A stretch of DNA of 25,658 nt from an uncultured Bacteroides sp. (GCA_905203765.1 CAJKXC010000034.1:1-25658); one strand, 5' to 3'; positions 14,423 to 23,897 are shown, counted from the stretch's first letter. The notes: generated by a model from the letters alone, not told the origin. Made by a program: numbers and translations.

Positions 14423-16048
14423 ATGAAGAAAATTCTCAGCATTATTATAATAGGTATATGCACCGTGACGGTGCAGGCACAAAAGCCGAACAATGACGCC
14501 ATACGCAAACTGCAAATGGCGGAGTTCGCCATCTCCAACCTTTACGTAGACCCGGTGGATGAAGACAAGCTGGTAGAAGAAGCCATCATCAAGATGCTTG
14601 CCCAACTTGACCCGCACTCCACCTACAACAATGCTGAGGAAGTGAAAAAGATGAATGAACCCCTGCAAGGCAACTTCGAAGGTATCGGTGTACAATTCCA
14701 GATGATAGAAGACACCTTGCTCGTGATACAACCCGTGAGCAACGGTCCTTCCGAGAAGGTGGGCATCCTTGCCGGTGACCGTATCGTAGCTGTAAACGAT
14801 ACCGCCATTGCCGGAGTAAAGATGAGCACGGAAGACATTATGGGCCGCCTGCGTGGTCCGAAGAACTCGGAAGTAAAGCTCACCATCGTACGCCGCGGAG
14901 TGGACGACTCTTTATACTTCACCGTGAAACGCGATAAGATACCTATCCTCAGCCTGGATGCCGCCTACATGATACAGCCCAAGACCGGGTATATACGTAT
15001 CAACCGCTTCGGTGCCACCACTGCCGAGGAATTCAGAAGTGCGCTGAAAGAGCTTCAAAAGAAAGGCATGAAGGACTTGATCCTTGACCTGCAAGGCAAT
15101 GGCGGAGGTTACCTGAATGCCGCTATCGACCTTGCCAACGAGTTCCTGCAACAGAAAGAACTGATTGTCTATACCGAAGGAAGAGCTGCCCGCCGCAGTG
15201 ATTTCTTTGCCAAAGGTACCGGAAACTTCAAGAGCGGACGCCTCATTGTATTGGTAGATGAATATTCGGCATCCGCCAGCGAGATCCTTACCGGTGCCAT
15301 ACAGGACTGGGACAGAGGGGTGGTAGTAGGACGCCGTTCCTTCGGCAAAGGACTGGTGCAACGCCCCATCGACCTGCCGGACGGTTCCATGATACGCCTG
15401 ACCATAGCCCGCTATTATACTCCTTCGGGACGTTGCATCCAAAAGCCATACGACAATACTGCCAGCCTCGACGGCCGCATAAAAGGTGACGGTAGCCAGG
15501 AAAGGTACAACCAGGAATTGATAGACCGCTTTAACCACGGTGAGATGATTCATGCGGACAGCATTCACTTTGCCGACTCTCTAAAGGTACAGACCAAACG
15601 TCTGGCACGTACCGTTTACGGAGGCGGAGGTATCATGCCGGATTATTTTGTTCCGATAGATACGACCCAATACACCGACTATCACCGCAACCTGGTAGCC
15701 AAAGGAGTAGTTATCAAAGCCACTACCGGCTACATTGAGAAACATCGGAAGGAACTGAAAGACAGATACAAGAAGTTCGAAGCCTTCAATGATAAGTTTG
15801 AGATAGACGATAACTTCCTGGCTGACATACGCGCCCTTGCCGATAAAGAGAAGATAGAATTCGATGAGAAACAATACAATCAATCGTTGCCGCTGATCAA
15901 GACACAGCTCAAAGCATTGATTGCCCGTGACTTGTGGGATATGAATGAGTATTTCCAGGTAATGAACTCAACCAACAATAGTGTGCAACAGGCATTGAAA
16001 ATATTGCAAGACGGCACCTATGAACAAACTCTAAAGCCCAAGCTATGA
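14423..16048 (+). CDS. C-terminal processing serine protease (S41 family, CtpA-like)
   Basis: This 541-residue protease is exported by a signal peptide (residues 1-19, ending VQA). A PDZ domain (about 80-165; GIGVQFQMIEDTLLVIQPV, then GDRIVAVNDTAI) would bind C-termini of substrates. The S41 catalytic region follows, with Ser284 in DEYSASASEI as nucleophile and Lys309 in SFGKGLVQ as general base; the 25-residue spacing equals that of CtpA. A C-terminal helical region of about 140 residues ends the protein. It probably trims or degrades periplasmic proteins. It is the last gene of the parE-coaD run, and the sensor/regulator starts only 39 bases downstream. Confidence 0.93.
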   Translation: MKKILSIIIIGICTVTVQAQKPNNDAIRKLQMAEFAISNLYVDPVDEDKLVEEAIIKMLAQLDPHSTYNNAEEVKKMNEPLQGNFEGIGVQFQMIEDTLLVIQPVSNGPSEKVGILAGDRIVAVNDTAIAGVKMSTEDIMGRLRGPKNSEVKLTIVRRGVDDSLYFTVKRDKIPILSLDAAYMIQPKTGYIRINRFGATTAEEFRSALKELQKKGMKDLILDLQGNGGGYLNAAIDLANEFLQQKELIVYTEGRAARRSDFFAKGTGNFKSGRLIVLVDEYSASASEILTGAIQDWDRGVVVGRRSFGKGLVQRPIDLPDGSMIRLTIARYYTPSGRCIQKPYDNTASLDGRIKGDGSQERYNQELIDRFNHGEMIHADSIHFADSLKVQTKRLARTVYGGGGIMPDYFVPIDTTQYTDYHRNLVAKGVVIKATTGYIEKHRKELKDRYKKFEAFNDKFEIDDNFLADIRALADKEKIEFDEKQYNQSLPLIKTQLKALIARDLWDMNEYFQVMNSTNNSVQQALKILQDGTYEQTLKPKL

Positions 16049-16087
16049 TGACACCCCGTTAAGAACCTTTTTCCCAATCTTACTGCC

Positions 16088-19000
16088 ATGAAACACATCA
16101 TAACGATGCTTGTACTTCTGCAATGGGCTCTTGCCATCAGAGGACAAGCCTATGAGTCGGACATATATTTCTCTCATTTGGATAGCAGCAATGGGCTATC
16201 ATCCAATGAGATCACCTGCATCTTCAAAGATTCACGTGGATTTATGTGGTTTGGCACTATCTCAAACATCAACCGTTATGATGCCAATTCCTTCAAAGTG
16301 TTTCAGCACCGTGAGAATGGAGCTCCTTTCTCCGAAGAAACCGTCTTCAGAATGAGCGAGACAAAAGACGGATTCATCTGGATTACATACAGGGACAAAC
16401 AAATCAGTGTATTCGATCCGCAGGAAAACGAATTTCATACAACATCCGAGATTGCCCGTTTATTAGGAATCTCCCAGGAGATCTACCAGGTATTTCCCAC
16501 AACGGACAACAACCTTCTCTTTGCGGACAAGCAAGGCAATGTATATCTGTATAATTACTTCTCCAAGAATGTAACCACACTCAAAAACAACCATGAGCAA
16601 TGCCAGGTTTCGGACATCGCAACCTATGAAAACGAAATGTACCTGCTATACGTCAATGGATTATTGGAATGTATTGACCTGAGCCGCTTTGAAACATTAT
16701 TCAAAAGCGAGTATCTGCACCAGGCACATCCCGACCTGGCAGCCGGATGGAATATGTTTATTGATAGGGATGGAGAACTTTGGATTTACCAGGATCCCCC
16801 TAATTACTGGGGAGTCTATCTTTACACTCCGCAGGAGAACTCCTGGCGGAAGTTTGATACACAATCCGAAATCAAATTGTCTTCCAATATGGTGAGAGGC
16901 GTAGAGCAAAGCAGCAACGGCACCATTTGGATAGCTACCGACCACGGCGGCCTCAATCTATACGACAAACGAACGGAAAAAATCACCTGCCTCAACAATA
17001 ATCCGTTCGTCAGAGGCAGTATCAGCCAGAATAGTTTAATATCCATCTACAAGGATAATGAAGAGATTATTTGGTTAGGGACCTATAAGAAAGGAGTAGA
17101 TTATCATCATAAGAACCTGTTCAAGTTCAAGCGCTTGCAGTACCCTCTATCTATCAATAGTGGTATAGAGGAGAATGATTGCACCTGCATTTTACAGGAA
17201 TCTCCGCAGCGATTATGGATAGGGACCAATGGCGGCGGACTGCTTTGCTACAACCGGCAGACGCAGGAGTATAAACGCTATGTACACGATCCGCGAAACC
17301 CCAATAGCCTGTCGTCCGACATTATTGTATATATAATAAAGGACAAGAAAGACCGGCTATGGATAGGTACTTATATGGGAGGTTTAGTCTGCTATGACGG
17401 ACAGTTCCACACATACTCACCCCGGAAAATAAAGAAAGGCCATAATGAGCTGACGAGCATCACCAGCATGAAATACGATGGTGACAACAACCTCTGGGTA
17501 GGAACATTGGAAGATGGATTCTACCAGTTTGACATCAACACAAGAACCTGGGAAGAAAAAGATATAGTATATGGCAAAGACAGTGTCTATCAAAGAAAAG
17601 TCAACGATATAGCCTTAGGGAACCAGAATGAACTGTTTATCAGTACCAGCCAGGGCGTCAACATCTATAACACTGCTACCCAGAAGGTGCGAATGCTGAA
17701 CGAAGAGTTTTCTCAAGGAAACACCATTAATGAGACTTACTTCTTCACGATGTACCTGGATTCGAATAATTTGCTGTGGCTGGGAGGCAACAACGGTATC
17801 TACGTATATAACAGGAACTCCAAGGAGTTGTTCCATTTTGACACGAGCAACGGATTGCCGGACAACCATATCGCCATTTTCCAGGAAGATATCAAAGGAT
17901 TTATGTGGATCGGCACCAAGAACGGACTGGCAAAAGCAAAACTGGAAACGGTAAACGGTGAAACCAAATGTAGTATCCAAAATTATATGCAGGAGGATGG
18001 ATTACCTTCGGCCACATTCAACCGTAATGCTGGTTCGATGGATAAAGACGGTAACTTCATCTTTGGAACAACCAACGGATTGGCCCTTTTCACACCGCAC
18101 GAGATATACCTCAGGTATAACTCGCCTAAAATAATGATTACCGATTTGTGGATACAAAACCAGATAGTATCACCCAAAACACTGTATGACGGAAAGCCTA
18201 TCATTGAAAAGGATATCAGCTATTCCCCGAAAATCAGCTTTACATACGGGCAGCACAGTTTGGCATTGAGTCTATCCATTCTGGACTATCTGCACCCGCA
18301 GAAGAACAGTATCTCTTATAAAATGGTAGGCCTTGATTCGGAATGGAATGAAGTCACCAACAATCACCAGTTCGTAACTTACACCAACTTGAATCCGGGA
18401 GACTATATCTTCCTTGCCAAAGCAAGTAACCCGAATAGCGGGCAGACCAGTGAGACGATACGGATTCCGATCCATGTGTCTCCGCCATTCTATTCGTCCA
18501 TATTCGCTTATGTCCTATACATCATTCTGTTTATTATCTGCCTGTATCTGATGCTGCGCTATGTTCTGAACATTCAGAATAAAAGGTTCAGGTATGAAAA
18601 GGAAAGAATCGTGTCAAGCCAGCAGCACGATATGGATGAAATGAAGCTGAGGTTCTTTACTAATATAAGCCATGAGTTCCGTACCCCGCTTTCCCTGATT
18701 ATTCTTCCCATCGAGCGATTGCTGAAAACGGAGAAAGACCCTGAATTACGGATGTCGTACCAGTTGATCCGCCAGAACGCACAACAGTTGCTGAACCTGG
18801 TTAACCAAGTATTGGACTTCCGCAAGATTGATCAGAAGAAACATCAACTGGTGTTGTCCTCGGGAGACATCGTACTATTTGTAAACGACATTGTCCGCTC
18901 CTTCCGGCAACTGTCCGAAGAAAAGCAGATATCTTTCACCTTTTCTTCATCTACCCCCTCGTTCATCATCAAGTTCGATGCTGACAAGGTACGCAAGATC

Positions 19001-20245
19001 ATTGCCAATTTGCTGAATAATGCATTCAAGTTCACTCCTGAGAAGGGGAAAATAGCTGTCAAGCTGTTCCCCATACAGCGAAAAGAGCAGTTACAGCTTT
19101 GCATTGAAGTATCCGATACGGGTATCGGCATCCTTCCGGAAGACCTGGAACATATATTCGACCGTTTTTACCAGGTTAACGCCAATGACAAGTCTCCGGC
19201 TGCGGTAAACCAGGGTACAGGAACAGGTATCGGGTTGCATCTGTGCCATGAATTTGCCGAAATACATCATGGAGAAATAACGGCAACCAGCACTTACGGG
19301 CAAGGTAGTACGTTCTCCTTCTATTTCCCCATTGAAACAAGCGAATATCAGGAAACCATACACGACGAAGCAGAGGAAAGTAATCCGGTGAAAACGGAAG
19401 AAAGTTCTCCGACAGAAGCAGAAGAACTCCCGAACGACAACGAACCGGAAGAGAATGCAGATACCGAGAAAACCAGTATCCTGCTGGTAGACGACAATAA
19501 GGATTTCCGCGAGTATATGCTATTCTGCCTCAAAGACACTTACAACGTAGTGATGCAGCCCAATGGCGAGCAAGCATGGGAGTACATACTGAAAGCATTT
19601 CCAGATATAGTTATTACGGACATCATGATGCCGATAATGGATGGTATCACCCTATGCCGTCTGATAAAGGAAGATGTACGTACTTCGCATATACCGGTTA
19701 TCCTGCTCACTGCCAAAACCGGACAAGAGAACGAATACACCGGCTTGCAAGCCGGTGCGGACGATTACATCTGCAAGCCTTTCAACATAGATACGCTTTC
19801 ATTGAAAATCAAGCATATTGCCGAACAAAAGAAGCAAATGCACCAGAAGCTGATGAAGTCGTCGCACACCAGCATCCAGTTGGCCGATGCCCCAATCAGT
19901 TCTTTGGATGAGGAATTGATAAAGAAAGCAATCGCCTACATCGAGCAAGAACGGTCGAACCCGCAGTTCTCGGTAGAGCAGCTTAGTAAACAGATGTGCA
20001 TGAGCAGAACCAACTTCTATAAGAAATCAATTTCCCTGACTGGAAAGACCCCGCTCGAACTCATCCGCTCGGTGCGGCTGAGGTATGCAGCCCAACTGTT
20101 GGAAAAAACACAAATGCGCATCAACGAGATTGCCATGGAAATAGGAATGAACGATATGAAAGCCTTCCGCAAATACTTCAAGGAAGAATTCGGCGTTCTA
20201 CCTTCAGAGTACGACCGGAACAGCGAAAAGAAAGCTGAAGACTAA
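16088..20245 (+). CDS. hybrid two-component sensor histidine kinase/AraC-type response regulator (HTCS)
   Basis: This 1385-residue protein contains the whole sensing chain. A signal peptide (about 1-20) is followed by some 680 periplasmic residues of reg_prop beta-propeller repeats, with many WIGT-like blades (IWIATDHGGLNLYD, LWIGTNGGGLLCYN, LWVGTLEDGFYQFD), then a Y_Y_Y domain ending near 795. One membrane helix lies at about 804-828. The cytoplasm holds HisKA (phospho-acceptor His862 in SHEFRTPLSL), HATPase_c (LLNNAFKF, DTGIGI, GTGIGLHL), an acidic linker rich in Glu, a receiver with phospho-acceptor Asp1178 in VITDIMMP, and a C-terminal AraC HTH pair (about 1280-1380). In this family, an oligosaccharide bound to the propellers triggers activation of the adjacent susCD genes. 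The ligand cannot be read from sequence. Confidence 0.95.
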   Translation: MKHIITMLVLLQWALAIRGQAYESDIYFSHLDSSNGLSSNEITCIFKDSRGFMWFGTISNINRYDANSFKVFQHRENGAPFSEETVFRMSETKDGFIWITYRDKQISVFDPQENEFHTTSEIARLLGISQEIYQVFPTTDNNLLFADKQGNVYLYNYFSKNVTTLKNNHEQCQVSDIATYENEMYLLYVNGLLECIDLSRFETLFKSEYLHQAHPDLAAGWNMFIDRDGELWIYQDPPNYWGVYLYTPQENSWRKFDTQSEIKLSSNMVRGVEQSSNGTIWIATDHGGLNLYDKRTEKITCLNNNPFVRGSISQNSLISIYKDNEEIIWLGTYKKGVDYHHKNLFKFKRLQYPLSINSGIEENDCTCILQESPQRLWIGTNGGGLLCYNRQTQEYKRYVHDPRNPNSLSSDIIVYIIKDKKDRLWIGTYMGGLVCYDGQFHTYSPRKIKKGHNELTSITSMKYDGDNNLWVGTLEDGFYQFDINTRTWEEKDIVYGKDSVYQRKVNDIALGNQNELFISTSQGVNIYNTATQKVRMLNEEFSQGNTINETYFFTMYLDSNNLLWLGGNNGIYVYNRNSKELFHFDTSNGLPDNHIAIFQEDIKGFMWIGTKNGLAKAKLETVNGETKCSIQNYMQEDGLPSATFNRNAGSMDKDGNFIFGTTNGLALFTPHEIYLRYNSPKIMITDLWIQNQIVSPKTLYDGKPIIEKDISYSPKISFTYGQHSLALSLSILDYLHPQKNSISYKMVGLDSEWNEVTNNHQFVTYTNLNPGDYIFLAKASNPNSGQTSETIRIPIHVSPPFYSSIFAYVLYIILFIICLYLMLRYVLNIQNKRFRYEKERIVSSQQHDMDEMKLRFFTNISHEFRTPLSLIILPIERLLKTEKDPELRMSYQLIRQNAQQLLNLVNQVLDFRKIDQKKHQLVLSSGDIVLFVNDIVRSFRQLSEEKQISFTFSSSTPSFIIKFDADKVRKIIANLLNNAFKFTPEKGKIAVKLFPIQRKEQLQLCIEVSDTGIGILPEDLEHIFDRFYQVNANDKSPAAVNQGTGTGIGLHLCHEFAEIHHGEITATSTYGQGSTFSFYFPIETSEYQETIHDEAEESNPVKTEESSPTEAEELPNDNEPEENADTEKTSILLVDDNKDFREYMLFCLKDTYNVVMQPNGEQAWEYILKAFPDIVITDIMMPIMDGITLCRLIKEDVRTSHIPVILLTAKTGQENEYTGLQAGADDYICKPFNIDTLSLKIKHIAEQKKQMHQKLMKSSHTSIQLADAPISSLDEELIKKAIAYIEQERSNPQFSVEQLSKQMCMSRTNFYKKSISLTGKTPLELIRSVRLRYAAQLLEKTQMRINEIAMEIGMNDMKAFRKYFKEEFGVLPSEYDRNSEKKAED

Positions 20246-20267
20246 AGGCTAAAAGCCTTTACTTTAG
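20243..20267 (+). other. small hairpin overlapping the HTCS stop codon
   Basis: AAAGGCT (20244-20250) and AGCCTTT (20254-20260) form a 7-base stem with a 3-base loop, overlapping the TAA at 20243-20245. CTAAAG and CTTTAG (20242-20247 and 20262-20267) form an alternative pairing. It could block readthrough together with the longer palindrome that follows. Confidence 0.5.
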
Positions 20268-20281
20268 CACTACATCTTTTT

Positions 20282-20339
20282 GAAGCAATTTTTTCCCAGT
20301 TAGGAAAATATATTTTCCTAACTGGGAAAAAATTGCTTC
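20282..20339. terminator. 58-base perfect palindrome, probable terminator hairpin
   Basis: The left arm (20282-20310) and right arm (20311-20339) are exact reverse complements, 29 bases each, with no spacer. The left arm starts GAAGCAATTTTTTCCC and the right arm ends GGGAAAAAATTGCTTC. The transcript would form a very long hairpin. No T tract follows the right arm, so it is not a canonical intrinsic terminator, though the position 36 bases after the HTCS stop suits one. It is symmetrical, so it could serve either strand. Confidence 0.75.
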
Positions 20340-20464
20340 TCTTATTCAAGCATAAGAGGCAGGGCGATTTAAACTATAATTCACCTTTATTTCAAGAGAT
20401 ATACACTCTACTATCCAAACAACCCCCAAATAGGAGCCATCTTGGCCCGTTCCCGTAACCAATC

Positions 20465-20494
20465 TCCCCCCTCATTTAAACAAATTCCCCCCTC
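20465..20494 (+). promoter_or_regulatory. candidate HTCS operator: C-rich direct repeat with 21-base period
   Basis: TCCCCCCTC occurs at 20465-20473 and again at 20486-20494, exactly 21 bases (two helical turns) apart, with extra matches in the flanking A and T bases. Direct repeats two turns apart are the expected target for a dimer of AraC-type domains. The second copy would overlap the -33 region of a promoter whose -7 box is the TACTTTTA at 20514-20521. Assignment to the neighbouring HTCS is inference. Confidence 0.5.
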
Positions 20495-20513
20495 CTTTTT
20501 CCCTACAACTGAG

Positions 20514-20521
20514 TACTTTTA
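20514..20521 (+). promoter_or_regulatory. weak -7-like box upstream of susC
   Basis: TACTTTTA differs from the TAnnTTTG consensus at the last base and has no TTTG box 19-21 bases upstream; that position is occupied by the C-rich repeat. This is what an activator-dependent promoter might look like, but the evidence is thin. Confidence 0.35.
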
Positions 20522-20590
20522 CAATGAATCGAAAACACTATTTATTAATCTTAAATTATTGTATGCCTATGGGAAAGGAAAAACTATTTT

Positions 20591-20650
20591 ATGAAGACCT
20601 CTAAATCTATAGCTCTAACCAAGCTTATTATTGAGTTTAATTTATTCTAA
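20591..20650 (+). CDS. 19-codon leader ORF upstream of susC
   Basis: ATG at 20591 opens a frame of 19 codons (peptide MKTSKSIALTKLIIEFNLF) ending with TAA at 20648-20650, 13 bases before the susC ATG. A purine-rich GGGAAAGGAA stands about 10 bases before its ATG, a better ribosome site than many Bacteroides genes have. It could be a leader peptide that couples translation to susC, or a chance frame in AT-rich DNA. The codons are not enriched for any one amino acid. Confidence 0.4.
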   Translation: MKTSKSIALTKLIIEFNLF

Positions 20651-20663
20651 TATCAAGACTAAT

Positions 20664-23600
20664 ATGGAAAAACACTTAAAATCACATCGTAACACAAGCC
20701 CTATAATAAAAGGCTTGTATCTATTATTCTTCTCACTATTAACCACAACGGTGCAAGTAGCGATTGCATCGGATACAGTCACAGAAACTACAGAAAGCAA
20801 TCAGCAAGTTGAAGAAATACATGGTCTTATTGTTGATACGAGCGGTACGCCTATCATCGGTGCCAGTATTCTTCAGGCAGGAACAACAAACGGAGTCACT
20901 TCCGACCTGGATGGAAAGTTCACATTGAGAGTTCCCCTCGGAAGTACACTTAAGATATCTTATATCGGCTATGTTTCAGTCGAAGTAAAAGCAGCTAAGG
21001 ACATGAAGATTACCCTACGCGAAGATACAGAATTACTGGACGAAGTAGTGGTAGTGGGCTATGGTACCGTAAAGAAATCAGACGTTACGGGTTCTGTAGT
21101 ATCTGTCAACTCAAAAGATATGATGAAGCGTAACCCCGTAACTTTGGGTGAAGGATTACAGGGAGCAGCAGCCGGTGTATCGGTTGTCCGCAACTCAGGT
21201 GACCCCGAAGGCGGAGTAACCATCCGTATTCGTGGTGTGGCAACGGTAAACAACTCTGCCGATCCTCTTTATGTAGTGGACGGTGTACAAGTTGGTACCA
21301 GCATCGAATTTCTTAACCCGAATGACGTTGAATCAATCGAAATCTTGAAAGATGCTTCTGCAACTGCCATTTACGGTTCGCAAGGTGCTAATGGTGTTAT
21401 CATGATTACCACCAAGAAAGGATCACAAGGAAAAGCACAATTAACATTCTCTGCAAACTACGGAGTCCAAATGCTTAGCAGAAAGCTGGATATGGCGAAT
21501 GCGTATGAGTTCGTACACGGTGTACGCCGCGCAGCTGCAAGTGATGGAATCGGTATGACAAATGGAGCCTGGATTAACTATGACAAAGACTTAAATAGCA
21601 TTGACTGGCAAGATGAGATGACTCAAACTGCCCTTCAACAAAATTATAACATCTCACTTTCGGGAGGAAATGAGAATACACAGGCAATGGTTTCAGTAGG
21701 TTACTTAAATAATGACGGTATTGTTATAGAATCAAACTTCAAACGTATCACAGCGCGTGCTAATGTAAACTATAAAGTGAAAGACTTTATTCGTGCCGGC
21801 GTGAACCTTTCTTATGTTCATACAGAGAAATACGGCGGTGGTAATCTGCAGAATTATGCCACACTTATTCCTACAATGGATGACGTAGACGAAAACGGCG
21901 AACTGATTAATGTTCCAATACGCTACCCCGACGGAACATGGGGACACTTCAAGAAAGAAGGTAACGGTGATACGAACAAGGGACAGGATAACCCCGTAGC
22001 AGCCGCACGCACAGCCGACGCACGCAATTACTTCAACCGTGTCTTGACAAGTGCCTACATGGAACTTGATTTGTTTAAAGGACTTACTTTCAAGACTATC
22101 GGTAGTGTGAACTACTTCGGTAGCTCCTATCATGGTTACAATGCATGGCACGATCGTACCTATGGAAGCGAAACCCGCGTTGATGGTTTCAATGTTGAGC
22201 AATACCAAGGAGTAGGCTTGAACCTGGAATCATACTTCACTTATAATTTGAGATTCTTGGAACATCACAGTTTGAACTTGATGGCCGGATATTCATCATC
22301 CCGCTACAAACCCCAAGATGTAAAGGCAAGCGCTTCTGATTTCCCGGCAAACACAATTCGTCGTATCGAGTTGACTAACAACACTGCAACTATCAACGCA
22401 AGTGGAGGTTTGGGGCGTGAATCACGTAATGAATCATACTACGGACGTGTTATGTACTCACTAATGGATCGCTACTTATTGACTGCTACTGTACGTCGTG
22501 ACGGTTCTTCCAACTTCGGAGCCGGCAATCGCTATGGTACTTTCCCTTCAGCTTCTTTAGCTTGGCGTATGACAGAAGAAGACTTTATCAAGAACCTGAA
22601 TATTTTTAGTAACCTGAAACTTCGTGCAGGTTGGGGACAAACCGGTAATGCAGGTAACTCTACCAATCTTTCTGTAGACCAGTTATCTTCTGACCGTATT
22701 GCTTACTACCTTTATATGAATGGCTCTAATTCTTCAACAATTGCACCGGGTTTGGCACAAACAAGAGAAATTGATACCAACCTGAAGTGGGAAACCAACG
22801 AGCAAACCAACATCGGTCTGGATATGGGATTCTTCAACAACGAACTTAGCATCAGTTTGGATTACTTTATCCGCGATGCAAAGGACTTGCTGCTCTATCG
22901 TAACATTCGTCCTTCTACCGGTTATACCAGCATTTATACCAATGCCGGACATATCCGCAACTCAGGTGTGGAATTTGCAGTAAACTACCAGAAACAATTC
23001 GACGAGTGGGGATATAGTATCAAAGTGAACGGTTCTACTTTGAAGAACAAAGCCATAGAAGTAGGAGACGATATTTATTCTTCCAGTGGAGCAGCTGATG
23101 GCGACTATTGGTCTAACTACTCTCTGACAAGAAACGGACACCCGGTAGCTTCCTTCTACGGATGGAAAGTAGACGGTATCTTCCAAAGCCAGGCAGAAAT
23201 TGACGCATTGGACTCTAAGGTTTTAGGTGACGCAAACGGTGGACACTACCAGTCTGCAAGTACCCGCCCCGGAGATTACAGATATAAAGACTTGGACGGT
23301 AACGGATATATCGACGATAATGACCGTACAGTGTTAGGTGATGGTTATCCTACTTTGAACTATGGTATCAGCTTAGGAGGAAACTATAAAAACTGGGATT
23401 TCAACCTCTATATGTATGGTGTATTGGGACAAGATATTCTTTCTTATGCCTATAAGAACCTGACCAATATGTACATTGCCGATGGCGGTTACCGTAATGT
23501 ATTGGCCGATTGTATCAAAAACGCATGGACTGAAGATAATCATAGCAACAAGTATCCGCGACTGAGCAAGACAGATGCCAACCACAACGGACAAGTATCT

Positions 23601-23858
23601 GATGCTTACTTACTGAATGGTAACTTCTTGAAGATTCAGAACATCCAGATAGGTTATACTTTCCCAAAAGAATGGCTCAAAGCTGTCAGAATGGAAAGTG
23701 CCCGCGTATTCGTTGGTGTAGACAACCTGTTTACAATTACCGGATATAAAGCCGGCGACCCGGAAGTAGGTGATTCCAATGTACTCCGAACAGGTTTTGA
23801 TGGTGGTAGATATCCTTTCCCCCGTACGTTCAGTTTCGGAGCTAACATCCAATTCTAA
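20664..23858 (+). CDS. SusC-like TonB-dependent outer-membrane transporter
   Basis: This 1064-residue outer-membrane barrel imports glycan oligosaccharides across the outer membrane using TonB energy. After the signal peptide (about residues 1-36) comes a CarboxypepD_reg-like domain (about 50-122; IHGLIVDTSGTPIIGASI), the element DEVVVVGYG at 126-134 typical of SusC proteins, and the plug (MKRNPVTLGEGLQGAAAGV, IRIRGVATVNNSADPLYVVDG). The remainder is the barrel, with a Ca-binding-like loop DLDGNGYIDDND at 876-887 and a C-terminal strand ending in phenylalanine (FSFGANIQF). The ATG at 20664 is preferred to an in-frame TTG at 20631, because it follows the leader ORF and gives a normal signal peptide. 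It is cotranscribed with susD, 39 bases downstream. Confidence 0.97.
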   Translation: MEKHLKSHRNTSPIIKGLYLLFFSLLTTTVQVAIASDTVTETTESNQQVEEIHGLIVDTSGTPIIGASILQAGTTNGVTSDLDGKFTLRVPLGSTLKISYIGYVSVEVKAAKDMKITLREDTELLDEVVVVGYGTVKKSDVTGSVVSVNSKDMMKRNPVTLGEGLQGAAAGVSVVRNSGDPEGGVTIRIRGVATVNNSADPLYVVDGVQVGTSIEFLNPNDVESIEILKDASATAIYGSQGANGVIMITTKKGSQGKAQLTFSANYGVQMLSRKLDMANAYEFVHGVRRAAASDGIGMTNGAWINYDKDLNSIDWQDEMTQTALQQNYNISLSGGNENTQAMVSVGYLNNDGIVIESNFKRITARANVNYKVKDFIRAGVNLSYVHTEKYGGGNLQNYATLIPTMDDVDENGELINVPIRYPDGTWGHFKKEGNGDTNKGQDNPVAAARTADARNYFNRVLTSAYMELDLFKGLTFKTIGSVNYFGSSYHGYNAWHDRTYGSETRVDGFNVEQYQGVGLNLESYFTYNLRFLEHHSLNLMAGYSSSRYKPQDVKASASDFPANTIRRIELTNNTATINASGGLGRESRNESYYGRVMYSLMDRYLLTATVRRDGSSNFGAGNRYGTFPSASLAWRMTEEDFIKNLNIFSNLKLRAGWGQTGNAGNSTNLSVDQLSSDRIAYYLYMNGSNSSTIAPGLAQTREIDTNLKWETNEQTNIGLDMGFFNNELSISLDYFIRDAKDLLLYRNIRPSTGYTSIYTNAGHIRNSGVEFAVNYQKQFDEWGYSIKVNGSTLKNKAIEVGDDIYSSSGAADGDYWSNYSLTRNGHPVASFYGWKVDGIFQSQAEIDALDSKVLGDANGGHYQSASTRPGDYRYKDLDGNGYIDDNDRTVLGDGYPTLNYGISLGGNYKNWDFNLYMYGVLGQDILSYAYKNLTNMYIADGGYRNVLADCIKNAWTEDNHSNKYPRLSKTDANHNGQVSDAYLLNGNFLKIQNIQIGYTFPKEWLKAVRMESARVFVGVDNLFTITGYKAGDPEVGDSNVLRTGFDGGRYPFPRTFSFGANIQF

Positions 23859-23897
23859 ACCCAAAACTATATAATAACTTAATAAAAGAATCCAATT

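Larger units (their letters stand above)
20246..20663. other. 418-base intergenic region between the HTCS gene and susC
   Basis: Contents in order: a small hairpin at the HTCS stop, a perfect 58-base palindrome (20282-20339), an AT-rich stretch with nothing recognisable (20340-20460), a C-rich direct repeat (20465-20494), a weak -7-like box (20514-20521), a short leader ORF (20591-20650) and the susC start at 20664. Confidence 0.7.

Noticed and set aside
20631..20663. Upstream TTG start for susC
   Set aside because: It would overlap the leader ORF and add residues without signal-peptide character. The ATG at 20664 gives a normal signal sequence.
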